This document shows, in pieces, positions 38,429 through 48,125 of a DNA stretch of 64,000 bases. The stretch spans positions 720,501 to 784,500 of the forward strand of contig NZ_CP024311.1 of the NCBI RefSeq assembly GCF_002944315.1, written 5' to 3'. Source of the stretch: Rhizobium sp. NXC24. Its GTDB lineage: Bacteria; Pseudomonadota; Alphaproteobacteria; Rhizobiales; Rhizobiaceae. The notes under the pieces are model-generated. The model worked only from the letters and a program-made list of their open reading frames with translations. It had not been told where the DNA came from and did no database searches. A program made the translations under genes and the position numbers. The first letter of the stretch is position 1. The number at the start of each line of letters is the position of its first letter.

Positions 38429-39676
38429 TCAGGGCGCGAACCGGTCTGGTGCATAAGCCGAGATGTCGATGAACGGTTTTTCTCCGGTAATCAGCTCGGC
38501 AAGCACGCGCCCGGTGACGGGTCCCAGCGTCAGTCCATGATGGGCGTGGCCGAAGGCGAACCATAGGCCGTTGTGGCGCGGCGCCTTGCCGATGATCGGC
38601 ATCATATCCGGCGTGCAAGGGCGGGCGCCCATCCAGGGCTCCGGGTCGAGTCGCTCGCCGAGCGGGAAGACGGTGCGGGCGACGGCTTCGGCACGGTCGA
38701 GCTGGATCGGTGTTTTCGGCGCATCGCGCAGCGCAAATTCCGCCCCGGTCGTCAGCCTGATGCCGCGGCTCATCGGCGCCAGAAAATAGCCGCGCTCGGC
38801 ATCCAGCGTCCAGTTGTTGAGGATGGCGTCACCCTCGGCGGCGTAGTGCATGTGATAGCCGCGCTTGACGCCCAAAGGAAAAGCATAGCCGAGACGCTTC
38901 GTCACGAGATCGGCCCAGGGGCCGAGGGCGACGACGGCATCCTCGGCCTCGATCGAGCCTTCCGACGTCACCATCTTCCAGTGGGCGCCGGACCGGCCGA
39001 GCGAGAGGGCGTCGCCGGTCGCGAAACGCCCGCCAATGCTTTCGAAGTAGTTGCGGTAGGCAGCGATCAGACCATGCGGATCGAGCACGGACCAGGGATC
39101 GCGCCAGCGCAGGCCGCCGGAGAAGCTGCCTCTGATATGCGGCTCCAATGTTGCGATATCGGCGCCGGTCAGTGCATCGTAAGCGACGCCGAATTCGCGG
39201 TTGAGACGTTCGGCCTCGGCGAATTCCGCATCGCGTTTCTCGTTCGTGCGGAAAATCTCCATCCAGCCGTTCTTGCGGATCAATTCCTCTGCATGCGATG
39301 CTTCTATCAGGTCGTTGTGCTCGCTGATCGAATGCTCGATCAGCGGCGCATAGGCGCGTGAGATCATCTCATGCCGCTTGGTGTTGGAATTCCACCAATA
39401 GCGAGCAAGAAAGGCAATCTGGCCTGGCAGGGCGCGCAGATGGTAATGCGCGTCGATGCGGTTGTTGAAGGCATAGCGCAGTAGCAGGCCGAACTGCTGC
39501 GGAAAGCCGTAGGGTACGACGCCTTCGCGCTGGATCAGCCCGGCATTGCCGAAAGAGGTCTCTTTACCGGGAGCTTTGCGGTCGACGAGGATGACCTGCC
39601 GCCCGCGCCGCTGAAGGTGGATGGCCGTCGATATGCCGACGATGCCCGCGCCGAGCACGATTGCGTCTTTTGTCAT
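38429..39676 (-). CDS. DadA-like FAD-dependent amino acid oxidoreductase
   Basis: A 415-residue flavoprotein. The N-terminal dinucleotide-binding motif (AIVLGAGIVGISTAIHLQRRG) binds FAD, and the C-terminal GHAHHGLTLGPVTGRVLAELI closes the fold, as in D-amino-acid dehydrogenase DadA and related oxidases. The frame is open to 40114, but the ATG at 39676 starts the FAD motif. The substrate is probably an amino acid or amine. It converges on gntK with 10 bases between the stop codons. Confidence 0.87.
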   Translation of the reverse strand: MTKDAIVLGAGIVGISTAIHLQRRGRQVILVDRKAPGKETSFGNAGLIQREGVVPYGFPQQFGLLLRYAFNNRIDAHYHLRALPGQIAFLARYWWNSNTKRHEMISRAYAPLIEHSISEHNDLIEASHAEELIRKNGWMEIFRTNEKRDAEFAEAERLNREFGVAYDALTGADIATLEPHIRGSFSGGLRWRDPWSVLDPHGLIAAYRNYFESIGGRFATGDALSLGRSGAHWKMVTSEGSIEAEDAVVALGPWADLVTKRLGYAFPLGVKRGYHMHYAAEGDAILNNWTLDAERGYFLAPMSRGIRLTTGAEFALRDAPKTPIQLDRAEAVARTVFPLGERLDPEPWMGARPCTPDMMPIIGKAPRHNGLWFAFGHAHHGLTLGPVTGRVLAELITGEKPFIDISAYAPDRFAP

Positions 39677-39786
39677 GTTCCCTGCTATCCGCATTCTTCT
39701 TTTAGTTGCGCACGATCCCGTCCGGAAACCATGCTCAAGCATCGAAAATGCCTGCCAAAATGCTGCGGCGCAAATGAAAAATGCAA

Positions 39787-40284
39787 TCAAGCCACGGCCT
39801 GTCTCAAAGCCGTATTTTCGGCGCGAATGCGTATGGTGAGAATGGCGGCATTGAGCAGCGAAAAGACCAAGGCGTAGAGCGGCAGGCCGAAGGCGAGCGG
39901 CAGCACGGCGATCTCGCCGATGACCACCGCATAGTTCGGATGGCTGAGGAAGCGATAGGGTCCGCTTGCCACCAAGGCTGCACCCGGCAGCACGATGATC
40001 CGCGTTGTCCAGCGTCCTTTCAGCGTCGCCAGCACCCAGACGCGCAAGCCCTGCAGCACCATGAAGATGGCGAGCCAGAGAAGATTGACCGGCCGGCCGG
40101 CGGCGAGAAGCCACAGACCGGCGAGCCAGGCCGCGTGCATCGCGACCATATAGGGATAGTGTTCCGGCGCAATCTCGCGGGCACCACGCGCAAGGAGCGC
40201 GGCGGTGTTGCGCCGGGCGTGCAGCAGTTCGGCCAGCCGCTGCAGGGTGACGAAGGTCAGAAGTGCGATCGATGGCCAGAGCAT
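39787..40284 (-). CDS. Isoprenylcysteine carboxyl methyltransferase-family protein
   Basis: A 165-residue membrane methyltransferase with about four hydrophobic segments and the motif GPYRFLSHPNYAVVIGEI, which matches the ICMT family SAM site. Its ATG overlaps the stop of the type III PKS gene (ATGA), so it is translated with it. This pair resembles bpsA-bpsB of Bacillus subtilis, where the second protein methylates the alkylpyrone made by the first. The same role is inferred here. Confidence 0.85.
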   Translation of the reverse strand: MLWPSIALLTFVTLQRLAELLHARRNTAALLARGAREIAPEHYPYMVAMHAAWLAGLWLLAAGRPVNLLWLAIFMVLQGLRVWVLATLKGRWTTRIIVLPGAALVASGPYRFLSHPNYAVVIGEIAVLPLAFGLPLYALVFSLLNAAILTIRIRAENTALRQAVA

Positions 40285-41336
40285 CAGGCGGCCCTCTTCA
40301 GCGTGACGCAACTTGCCGCGAAGCCGGGGCCCATGGCGATGAGAGCCGAACGCCGCGGCAGGCCGGCATTGATCGCTCGCTCCAGTACGAAGAGCACGGT
40401 CGGCGACGACATATTGCCATAATCGCCGATCACCTCGCGTTCGATATCGAGCGAGCCGGGTTCGAGACCGAAGGCAGTCTCCAGTGCCACCAGTACCTTG
40501 GTGCCGCCGGGATGGCAGATGAAGCGGTCGACATCGGATATGGCCAGGCCGGCGCGTTCGAGAATGCCGGCGACGGCGGGCTTGATATTCGCTTCGGCAA
40601 AGGGTGGCAGCGATTGCTCCAGGATGATGCCGAAGCCGGTATCGTCGATCTTCCAGCCCATGATTCCAAGCGTATCGGGAAAGAGGTGCTCGCCCGTCGA
40701 TTCGATTTCCGCGAGACCATCCTTGCCGGCGCGCAGGATACAGGCGGCGGCGCCATCGCCGAACAGCGCTGTCGCGATGATGTTCGGTCGCGTCAGCTCG
40801 TCCAGCCGGAAGGCCAGCGAGCAGAGTTCGACGGAAACGAAGAGCACGACAGCCCCTGGGCGGGCTTTCGCCATGCGCGCGGCGATGCCAAGGCCGGAAA
40901 CACCGGCCGCGCAACCAAGACCGAAGACAGGCACGCGCTCAATATCGGAGCGGAAGCCCATCTCAGCCGCAAGTCTCGCCTCCAGGCTTGGCGTCGTAAT
41001 GCCCGTCGACGACACCGTAACGATGCAATCAACATCTTCTGCCTTCAAACCGGCGCGTTCCAGCGCATCGGTAGCAGTCTTCCTGAAGAGCTGGCTTGCG
41101 ACCTCGGCATAGGCGTCCATGCGGTCCTGCCAGCCATGCGATTGTTCGAACCACGAGAGCGGACGCGCGGCATAGCGTTTGCGGATGCCGGCGCTATCGA
41201 ACACGCGGGCGAGATGTTTGAAATCGCGGAAGCGATCGGAAAACAGGCGGCCGGCGGTCTCGGCAGCCTCGGATTGATAGATGATGTTGTCGGGCGTGGC
41301 GACGGCCAGACTGACAAGCTTGACGGTATCGGACAC
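40284..41336 (-). CDS. Type III polyketide synthase (chalcone synthase-like)
   Basis: A 350-residue homodimeric ketosynthase that condenses an acyl starter with malonyl-CoA units. The Cys-His-Asn triad is complete: C142 (FGLGCAAG), H275 (FICHPGGTK) and N308 (DYGNMSSPT). The C-terminal GPGFAASCVTLKR matches the family GFG-type loop region. Paired with a downstream ICMT-like methyltransferase, it probably makes an alkylpyrone or alkylresorcinol-type lipid. Confidence 0.93.
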   Translation of the reverse strand: MSDTVKLVSLAVATPDNIIYQSEAAETAGRLFSDRFRDFKHLARVFDSAGIRKRYAARPLSWFEQSHGWQDRMDAYAEVASQLFRKTATDALERAGLKAEDVDCIVTVSSTGITTPSLEARLAAEMGFRSDIERVPVFGLGCAAGVSGLGIAARMAKARPGAVVLFVSVELCSLAFRLDELTRPNIIATALFGDGAAACILRAGKDGLAEIESTGEHLFPDTLGIMGWKIDDTGFGIILEQSLPPFAEANIKPAVAGILERAGLAISDVDRFICHPGGTKVLVALETAFGLEPGSLDIEREVIGDYGNMSSPTVLFVLERAINAGLPRRSALIAMGPGFAASCVTLKRAA

Positions 41337-41477
41337 TTGTTTCTCCTTGTAACCCTCGGCGGGTACGCAGGTAGAAACACGCCAGCATCAGGAATTATTC
41401 GGCAGGACGCCGGTCACGAAAGAGTGACGGCCGGTCGTAGGGCAAAGCGCTAGAAAATATCTCTCGCTCGCGAATAA

Positions 41478-41521
41478 AATGAACGGATGGCGTGTTCTCC
41501 CGTCGCAACGTTCATTTTTGC
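41478..41521 (+). other. Hairpin in the leader of the TPR gene
   Basis: AATGAACG (41478-41485) and CGTTCATT (41509-41516) pair perfectly and are followed by TTTT, 20 bases before the TPR start. It could be a weak terminator of upstream transcription or an attenuator. Confidence 0.4.
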
Positions 41522-41535
41522 CAAGGAGCAATCCC

Positions 41536-42078
41536 ATGACGACTACCGCTTTCCGCCTGGCCTCCGTCGCGCTCGGCGCCTGCCTCACCCTCGGCGCCTT
41601 TACCGTTCCGGTTTTCGCGATGGGCGACGACAGCAGCTCGACGCCGACCTGCAAGAAGGGCGAAATCTACGACAAGAAGACGAAGAAGTGCGTAAAGCAG
41701 CAGGGCGCCAATATCACCGATGAAAATCGCGCCGATTATGCTTATTCGCTCGCCAAGAAGGACCACCGCTATGAAGAAGCGCTGGAAGTTCTCGACACCA
41801 TGCAGAATCCGAACACGGCGGAGGCATTGAATTATCGCGGTTACGCCACCCGCAAGCTCGGCCGCACGGATGAGGGCATTTCCTATTACCTGAAGTCGGT
41901 CGCAATGGACCCGAAATACGCGTTGGTTCGCGAATATCTCGGCGAAGCCTATGTCATCAAGGGTCAGATCGACCTCGCCAAGGACCAGTTGAGCACGATC
42001 AAAACGCTCTGCGGCAACACGTCCTGCGAGGAATATCAGGACCTGAACGACGCCATCAAGAATCCGTCGAGCCTCTGA
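41536..42078 (+). CDS. Exported TPR-repeat protein
   Basis: A 180-residue protein with an N-terminal signal peptide (about 1-28, cleaved after VFA). A short Cys-containing segment CKKGEIYDKKTKKCVKQ follows, then about three tetratricopeptide repeats (YEEALEVLDTM, EALNYRGYATRKLG, ALVREYLGEAYVIKG). A second Cys pair is near the C-terminus (CGNTSCEEY). It is probably periplasmic and acts in protein-protein contacts. It lies 59 bases before an ECF sigma gene on the same strand; a link is possible but unproven. Confidence 0.82.
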   Translation: MTTTAFRLASVALGACLTLGAFTVPVFAMGDDSSSTPTCKKGEIYDKKTKKCVKQQGANITDENRADYAYSLAKKDHRYEEALEVLDTMQNPNTAEALNYRGYATRKLGRTDEGISYYLKSVAMDPKYALVREYLGEAYVIKGQIDLAKDQLSTIKTLCGNTSCEEYQDLNDAIKNPSSL

Positions 42079-42137
42079 TTTCGGCGTCGGACCTAAGATG
42101 GCCGGCATAAGCAGTCAGCATTTAAAGGGATATTCGA

Positions 42138-42782
42138 GTGTCAGTCGCTCATTCCACAATTTCTGCTTATAGTCGGGTAAGATCGGAACCGCCGGTACGA
42201 CCGGCGATTCCCAAAAACGCGAACCTCGCGGAGGGTGCCATAGCCAGCGAAGACGATATCAGGGCGGGTCTGTCACAGCATCTGACGCGGCTCTGGCGCT
42301 ATGCAGTGGTGCTGTCGCACCAACGCGATGTTGCGGATGACCTGGTGCAGGCGACCTGCGTGAGAGCGTTGGAGCGGGCGGGTCAGTTCGCAGCCGGTAC
42401 GCGGCTCGATCGGTGGTTGTTTTCGATCTTGCATTCGATCTGGCTGAACGAGATCCGATCGCGCCGGGTGCGCATGGGCCAGGGTTTTGTCGATGCCGAC
42501 GAGACGTTGGTCTTTGATGGTGCGCGCGAGACGGAGACGCATATTCTCGCTGGTCAGGTGCTGAAACAGGTGCAGGCGCTGCCGGAAGCGCAACGCACCG
42601 CCGTGTTCCTCGCCTATGTCGAAGGACTTTCCTATCGCGAGGTGGCGGAGGTTTTGGATGTGCCGATCGGAACGGTGATGAGCCGGCTGGCGGCAGCGCG
42701 TGCGAAGCTTGCCGATGGTGCCGGGTCGGCGGATGGCGCGCGGCTTTCCGGGGGTGGGCGACTGGGGAACGGGAATGAGTGA
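42138..42782 (+). CDS. ECF-family RNA polymerase sigma factor
   Basis: A 214-residue sigma-70 family factor. Region 2 lies at about 45-110 (LWRYAVVLSHQRDVADDLVQATCVRALERAGQ) and region 4 at about 140-195 (LPEAQRTAVFLAYVEGLSYREVAEVLDVPIGTVMSRLAAAR). A 40-residue N-terminal extension and a Gly/Ala-rich tail flank them. The GTG start has AAAGGG upstream. It overlaps the anti-sigma gene by eight bases. Target promoters unknown. Confidence 0.9.
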   Translation: MSVAHSTISAYSRVRSEPPVRPAIPKNANLAEGAIASEDDIRAGLSQHLTRLWRYAVVLSHQRDVADDLVQATCVRALERAGQFAAGTRLDRWLFSILHSIWLNEIRSRRVRMGQGFVDADETLVFDGARETETHILAGQVLKQVQALPEAQRTAVFLAYVEGLSYREVAEVLDVPIGTVMSRLAAARAKLADGAGSADGARLSGGGRLGNGNE

Positions 42783-43578
42783 ATTGGACAACAAAAAAAT
42801 GCCCTCGGACGAGCTGCTTACCGCCTTCATCGACGGCGAGCTAGGCGCGGCCGAGCGCGACAGGATAGAAGAACTGATCGCAAGCGACGCCCAGGTGGCG
42901 GAACGCTTCGATTTCCTGTCGCGCAGCGATCTGCCCTTCCGTGAGGCATTCGAGCCCGTGCTTGCCGCCGCCCCAAGCGCCAGGCTGAACGCCATGCTCG
43001 CCGCTATCCCCTCCACAAGCGAGCAGAAGAAGGCTGCTTCCGGCGTCAGCCGCCGTGGCTTCCTGTCGGCGATCGCCGCCTGCCTTATCGCGGGCGTTGC
43101 CATCGACCGCGCCGCGATCGGCATCAGCCATCGCCTCACCAAGCCCGAAGAGGGCAGCGACTGGCGCGCCGTCGTCGCCGAATATCTGTCGCTCTATACG
43201 CCGGACACGCTGAGCGCACCGGCTGGCGATCGGGCGGAACAGGCCGCGCAATTGAGCGAGGTCGGCGCCAAGCTCGGGCTCACGCTGACGCCCGAAACCA
43301 TTGCCTTGCCGGGTGTCGATTTCAAGCGCGCCCAAGTCTTGAATTATGACAGCAAGCCTTTGGCGCAGATCGCCTATCTCGATCCCGAAAGCGGTCCGAT
43401 GGCCCTCTGCATCATCCCCTCGAGCAAGGGCGCTTCCGCACCGGATATGGAAAACCGCCGCGGCATGAATGTCGTGTACTGGTCGAACGCCACCCACGCC
43501 TTCATGCTGATCGGCCATTCGCCGATCGACCGGATGAAGGCGCTGGCGGATGGTGTTCGGCAAAGCTTGGCGGCTTGA
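42775..43578 (+). CDS. Anti-sigma factor, membrane-anchored
   Basis: A 267-residue protein co-translated with the ECF sigma gene. The N-terminal 60 residues (DELLTAFIDGELGAAERDRIEELIASD) are the anti-sigma zinc-finger-like helical region; they lack the usual His-Cys-Cys ligands. One membrane segment lies at about 98-115, preceded by SRRGFLSAIAACLIAG. A periplasmic domain of about 145 residues follows. It should hold the sigma factor inactive until an envelope signal arrives. Confidence 0.85.
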   Translation: MSELDNKKMPSDELLTAFIDGELGAAERDRIEELIASDAQVAERFDFLSRSDLPFREAFEPVLAAAPSARLNAMLAAIPSTSEQKKAASGVSRRGFLSAIAACLIAGVAIDRAAIGISHRLTKPEEGSDWRAVVAEYLSLYTPDTLSAPAGDRAEQAAQLSEVGAKLGLTLTPETIALPGVDFKRAQVLNYDSKPLAQIAYLDPESGPMALCIIPSSKGASAPDMENRRGMNVVYWSNATHAFMLIGHSPIDRMKALADGVRQSLAA

Positions 43579-43743
43579 GATCGAGGCTTTCTCCAACGAG
43601 CAGGAAGGGTTAGCCCTCGCAAATAACGCGATTCAAAAAGAATTTGGCGAAAACTCTTCCTGCTGATATTCTCCGCCCAACGAAAATCGAATGAGCGCCT
43701 GCAGCATGCCCTGGGGCCTTGCGCGGCGCGGTGGAAAAGATAC

Positions 43744-45327
43744 GTGAGTGACCCCGACAGCGGCAGAGCGCCGCAGGCAAACGGGGCGTCGGTAGCAGAG
43801 CGCAGGAAGGGTAAATCCTCCCGGCGTGGTAAGCGTAAGCGTGGCGGTCCCGCCCGTCCGAACGCTTATTCTGCGGAGGCCAACCAGACCGGCTCGTCCA
43901 GTCCGGTGGCGACACGCCCAATAGACAACGACGCCGGCTCTCCGGCCAAAAAGCGCAAGCGCCGTCGCCGTGCCCGTGGCGGAGCGCATGATGGTGCGCA
44001 GCACACTTCCCCGACACAGCAACAGGCTTCCGGCGCGCAGGAACGCCGCGCTGCGGCCGAACACGGCCATGCGTCGTCGCACAAGAGCGGCAAGAACAGG
44101 CGCAAGCACCGCAGCAAGCGCGGTTTGCAGGGCCGCCCGCTGGTGCACGAAAAGACGGCGCAGATCGTCGCCCCCGCCGCTCCCGTCACCGCTGAACACG
44201 CGCCTGCCCGCAATGATCATCACGACCGGAATGCGTCGCCGCAGCGCCGTGACGGCCATGCGTCGCATCATCATGCCGATGGCGATTACCGTCCTGTCGA
44301 TCTCTACGCGGCGCTCGATCTTGGCACCAATAATTGCCGTCTGCTGATCGCCCAGCCGACGAGGCCTGGCCAGTTCCGCGTCGTCGACGCCTTTTCCCGC
44401 ATCGTTCGTCTCGGCGAAGGGCTTGGCGCCAGCGGCCGGCTGTCGAGCGATGCCATGGACCGGGCCGTCGAGGCTTTGCGCATCTGCGCGGGCAAGCTGA
44501 AGACGCGCGATATCCGCCGCATGCGGCTGATCGCCACCGAGGCCTGCCGCGCGGCGGAGAACGGCGAAGCTTTCCTCGCCCGCGTTACCGAAGAAACCGG
44601 CCTGCGGCTCGAAATCATCGACCGCGAGACCGAGGCGCGGCTTGCCGTCTCCGGCTGCTCGTCGCTCGTCGGCCCCGAGGCGCGCTCGGTCGTGTTGTTC
44701 GATATTGGGGGTGGCTCCTCGGAAATCGCCGTCATCCGCATTGGCGAAAACCGCTCTAGCCGGCTTGCCAATCACATCACCCACTGGACCTCGCTGCCGG
44801 TTGGCGTCGTGACGCTCTCCGAACGCCATGGCGGCCGCGACGTCACGCCGGAACTGTTCGAGACCATGGTGCGCGAGGTCGAGGGCATGCTCGAACGTTT
44901 CGACTGCCCGCCGGTCCAGGGCGCTGCCCGCGACAGCGGCGATTTTCATCTGATCGGCACGTCCGGAACGGTGACGACGCTTGCCGGCGTCCATCTCGAT
45001 CTGCCGCGTTACGACCGGCGCCGGGTCGATGGTGTCTGGCTGTCCGACGATGAGGTGACGGCCATGCAATCGAAGCTGCTTTCCTGGGATTTCGCCGGCC
45101 GCGCCGCCAATCCCTGCATCGGGCCGGACCGTGCCGATCTCGTTTTGGCGGGCTGCGCCATTCTCGAAGCGATCCGCCGCCGCTGGCCGAGCCCGCGCAT
45201 GCGCGTCGCCGATCGCGGTCTGCGCGAAGGACTGCTGACCGATATGATGGCGGATGACGGCGTATGGCGGCGGGGCCGCTCGCGCCGCGGCCATCGACCC
45301 AAGGATATGAAGGGGCCGCAGGCATGA
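43744..45327 (+). CDS. Ppx/GppA-family phosphatase with a long basic N-terminus
   Basis: A 527-residue enzyme of the exopolyphosphatase/pppGpp phosphatase family. The catalytic domain starts near residue 187 ([16 protein letters not shown]), with phosphate-binding loops ([24 protein letters not shown]). It should degrade polyphosphate or pppGpp. The first 180 residues are Lys/Arg/Gly/His-rich, low-complexity and probably disordered, unlike the E. coli enzymes. The GTG start has GGTGGA upstream. The rlmE ATG overlaps its stop (ATGA). Confidence 0.9.
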   Translation: MSDPDSGRAPQANGASVAERRKGKSSRRGKRKRGGPARPNAYSAEANQTGSSSPVATRPIDNDAGSPAKKRKRRRRARGGAHDGAQHTSPTQQQASGAQERRAAAEHGHASSHKSGKNRRKHRSKRGLQGRPLVHEKTAQIVAPAAPVTAEHAPARNDHHDRNASPQRRDGHASHHHADGDYRPVDLYAALDLGTNNCRLLIAQPTRPGQFRVVDAFSRIVRLGEGLGASGRLSSDAMDRAVEALRICAGKLKTRDIRRMRLIATEACRAAENGEAFLARVTEETGLRLEIIDRETEARLAVSGCSSLVGPEARSVVLFDIGGGSSEIAVIRIGENRSSRLANHITHWTSLPVGVVTLSERHGGRDVTPELFETMVREVEGMLERFDCPPVQGAARDSGDFHLIGTSGTVTTLAGVHLDLPRYDRRRVDGVWLSDDEVTAMQSKLLSWDFAGRAANPCIGPDRADLVLAGCAILEAIRRRWPSPRMRVADRGLREGLLTDMMADDGVWRRGRSRRGHRPKDMKGPQA

Positions 45328-46043
45328 CCAAGCCAACGATCGCTGGCAACCGCACCGGGCGCAAGCTCGGCCAGCGCGTCAAGAAAAAGAAGCTGAAGGC
45401 CTCCTCGCGGCAATGGCTGGAACGGCACATCAACGATCCCTATGTGCAGCGCGCCCAGCTTGAGGGCTATCGCGCCCGCGCCGCCTTCAAGCTGCTGGAG
45501 ATCGACGAGAAGCATCATATCCTCAAGGGCGCACGCCGCATCATCGATCTCGGCGCCGCGCCGGGAAGCTGGTCGCAGATCGCCGCCAAGGTGACGGGAT
45601 CGACGGAGGAGGATATCCGCGTTGCGGCCATCGACTTCCTGGAAATGGCGCCGTTGCCGGGCGTCACCATCCTGCAGCTCGACTTCCTCGATCCGGACGC
45701 ACCGCAGCGGCTGATCGATGCCGTCGGCGGCACGCCGGATCTGGTGATTTCGGACATGGCCGCGCCGACGACCGGCCATCAGCGCACCGATCATCTGCGA
45801 ACCATGCATCTCTGCGAGGTTGCCGCGCATTTTGCCGTCGAGGTCCTGGGTGAAGGCGGGCATTTCCTCGCCAAGACCTTCCAGGGCGGCACGGAGCGCG
45901 ACCTGCTGACGCTGCTGAAGCAGAATTTTCGCCAGGTCATTCATGTAAAGCCGGGCGCATCCAGGGCCGAATCCGTGGAGATGTTTCTGCTGGCCAAGGG
46001 CTTCAAGGGACGCAAGACGGACGACGAAGCAACGAGCGCTTGA
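45324..46043 (+). CDS. rlmE: 23S rRNA (uridine-2552 2'-O) methyltransferase RlmE
   Basis: A 239-residue FtsJ/RrmJ-type methyltransferase that modifies U2552 in the peptidyl-transferase A loop and helps 50S assembly. The SAM motif is [13 protein letters not shown]. The K-D-K-E tetrad can be traced ([37 protein letters not shown]). A Lys-rich N-terminus precedes it. The ATG at 45324 overlaps the Ppx/GppA stop, a coupling common in alphaproteobacteria. Confidence 0.94.
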   Translation: MTKPTIAGNRTGRKLGQRVKKKKLKASSRQWLERHINDPYVQRAQLEGYRARAAFKLLEIDEKHHILKGARRIIDLGAAPGSWSQIAAKVTGSTEEDIRVAAIDFLEMAPLPGVTILQLDFLDPDAPQRLIDAVGGTPDLVISDMAAPTTGHQRTDHLRTMHLCEVAAHFAVEVLGEGGHFLAKTFQGGTERDLLTLLKQNFRQVIHVKPGASRAESVEMFLLAKGFKGRKTDDEATSA

Positions 46044-46101
46044 TTTAGCTGTCGCTTTTGTCCGATGATACGGTTCCATCGGCATTGCAGGCAGCGCATT
46101 C

Positions 46102-46485
46102 ATGCTTCTTTACGTCACTCTCGGCTCCAACGATATTCCGCGTGCACGCAGCTTCTATGATGCGGTTCTGCCGGTCCTCGGCTATCGGCTTCAACGCGAA
46201 TCGGATGAGGAAATCGGCTATGCCGCCGATGGCGACACGCGCTGCCGTTTCTGGGTGGTGGTTCCCTATAATCATCGCAAGGCGACGATCGGCAATGGCT
46301 CCATGGTGGCTCTGCACGCTGAAAGCCGCGCCGATGTCGACGCCTTTCATGCGGCAGCCCTTGCCCATGGCGGCACGGATGAGGGCAAGCCCGGCCTGCG
46401 CTCTTTCCATGCCAATTTCTATGCGGCCTACGTGCGCGATCCCGACGGCAACAAACTCAGCGCCGTCTGCGAGCGGCCGGAATAA
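46102..46485 (+). CDS. VOC-superfamily (glyoxalase-like) protein
   Basis: A 127-residue VOC protein. It opens LLYVTLGSNDIPRARSFYDAVLPVLGY and closes with FYAAYVRDPDGNKLSAVCE, the typical betaalphabetabetabeta repeats. The end motif DPDGNKL is classic for the family. Substrate unknown. It follows rlmE by 58 bases and converges on the MFS gene. Confidence 0.87.
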   Translation: MLLYVTLGSNDIPRARSFYDAVLPVLGYRLQRESDEEIGYAADGDTRCRFWVVVPYNHRKATIGNGSMVALHAESRADVDAFHAAALAHGGTDEGKPGLRSFHANFYAAYVRDPDGNKLSAVCERPE

Positions 46486-46509
46486 ACCTTCCGGCGTTTC
46501 CCGAACGAC

Positions 46510-47955
46510 CTACTTCACCATCGGCTGCCGATGCTGGGGTACCTGCGGCTGCATCGCGGCCACGCGCTTCAGGCCGGCCTTATGGCCGGAAACCATGGCG
46601 CCGGCGCTGCGGTCCATGCGGATGAAGGGAATGGTGGCGACCACGGTCAGGATCGAGATGCAGAAGAAGGCGATATGGAAATCGCGAACCTGCAGCTCCG
46701 TACCGCTGAAGTAGGTCGAGGTTTCCAGGATCATTGCGGCGACGGCAACGCCAAGCGCGAGGCTGATCTGCTGCATGACCGAACTCATCGACGTGGCCTG
46801 GCTCGCCTGCTTGTCGCTGATATCGGCATAGGCGAGCGCGTTGATGCCGGTGAAGAAGAACGAGCGTGAGAAACCGCCGATCAGGAGCACGCCGACGATG
46901 ATGAGATGCGACGTCCAGGGCTGAAAGAGGCCGGTGCAGATCGTCGTTATCGTCGTGACCCCTGCCGCCGACAGCAGTGCCGTCTTGAAGCCGATGGCGG
47001 TGAAGACGCGGCGGGCGATGAACTTGGTGGTAATGGCGCCGATGGCGCCGGCAAAGGTGATCAGGCCCGATTGGAACGGATTGAGGCCGAAGCCGAGCTG
47101 CAGCATCAGCGGCGTCAGGAAGGGCATGGCGCCGATGCAGATGCGAAACAGCGTGCCGCCGGTGACGGAAGCGCGAAAGGTAATATTCTTCAGCAGCGAC
47201 AGATCGAGAATGGGCGCCGGGTGGCGGCGGGCATGGCCGACATAAAGGAAGCCGCAGATGAAGCCGATGACGATGGCTGAGATGCCGATGAACGGCGGCA
47301 GGGCCGGCAGGCTGATGACCGACATACCGAAGACGACGCCAGCCGCCGCGACGGACGTCAGCACGAAGCCGATGAAATCAAGCTTCGGCGGCTTGGTTGC
47401 TTCGACCGCCGGCAGAAAGATCGTCGACAGGATGACGCCGAGAACGCCTACGGGCACGTTGATCAGGAAGATCCAGTGCCAGGAGGCGTAAGTGGTGATG
47501 AAGCCGCCGAGCGGCGGTCCGGCAAGCGGGCCGACGAGGGCCGGAATGGTAAGCAGCGCCATGGCCGAGACCAAATCGCTTTTCTGCGTCGTGCGCACCA
47601 GCACAAGGCGGCCGACGGGCGTCATCATCGAGCCGCCGAGACCTTGCAGGAAACGGGCAATGACGAATTCCCAGAGGCCGCCCGAGGCGGCGCACATGAT
47701 CGAGCCGATGACGAAGACGCAGATGGCAAGCCGGAAGATGTTCTTCGCCCCGAAGCGATCCGCCATCCAGCCGCTGATCGGAATGAACACCGCAAGCGAT
47801 ACCATGTAGGACGTCAGCGCCAGTTTCAGGGTGATCGGACCAACATGGAGATCCGCCGCGATGGCCGGCAGCGCGGTCGCAATCACGGTGGAGTCCATCT
47901 GTTCCATGAAGAGAGCAACGGCAAGAATCAGGGGAACGATGCGGTTCATAGGCAT
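46510..47955 (-). CDS. MFS drug-efflux transporter (EmrB/QacA type)
   Basis: A 481-residue inner-membrane exporter of the DHA2-like group. It has about 13-14 hydrophobic segments, motif A (GWMADRFGAKNIF) and motif C-type sequence (ALVGPLAGPPLGGFIT). The start at 47955 (MPMNRIVPLILAVALFMEQMDSTVIATALPAI) fits the first segment; 47949 is also possible. Substrate unknown. It is divergent from the MBL hydrolase gene across a 323-bp region. Confidence 0.9.
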   Translation of the reverse strand: MPMNRIVPLILAVALFMEQMDSTVIATALPAIAADLHVGPITLKLALTSYMVSLAVFIPISGWMADRFGAKNIFRLAICVFVIGSIMCAASGGLWEFVIARFLQGLGGSMMTPVGRLVLVRTTQKSDLVSAMALLTIPALVGPLAGPPLGGFITTYASWHWIFLINVPVGVLGVILSTIFLPAVEATKPPKLDFIGFVLTSVAAAGVVFGMSVISLPALPPFIGISAIVIGFICGFLYVGHARRHPAPILDLSLLKNITFRASVTGGTLFRICIGAMPFLTPLMLQLGFGLNPFQSGLITFAGAIGAITTKFIARRVFTAIGFKTALLSAAGVTTITTICTGLFQPWTSHLIIVGVLLIGGFSRSFFFTGINALAYADISDKQASQATSMSSVMQQISLALGVAVAAMILETSTYFSGTELQVRDFHIAFFCISILTVVATIPFIRMDRSAGAMVSGHKAGLKRVAAMQPQVPQHRQPMVK

Positions 47956-48125
47956 ATGCCTTAGTGGGTCGTGTCTTCGGGGAAGGGGGTCCGCCTGAGA
48001 CGGGCACCAGCTCTGTAGTCCTGTGCGCAACCTCTGCCAATCCCCGAATCCGCCCCTTGGCTTCGCGAGGATCACGTCTTCGTGATGCCGCTTGCTGCCC
48101 AGTATAGGATACCAAGTTTGACATG

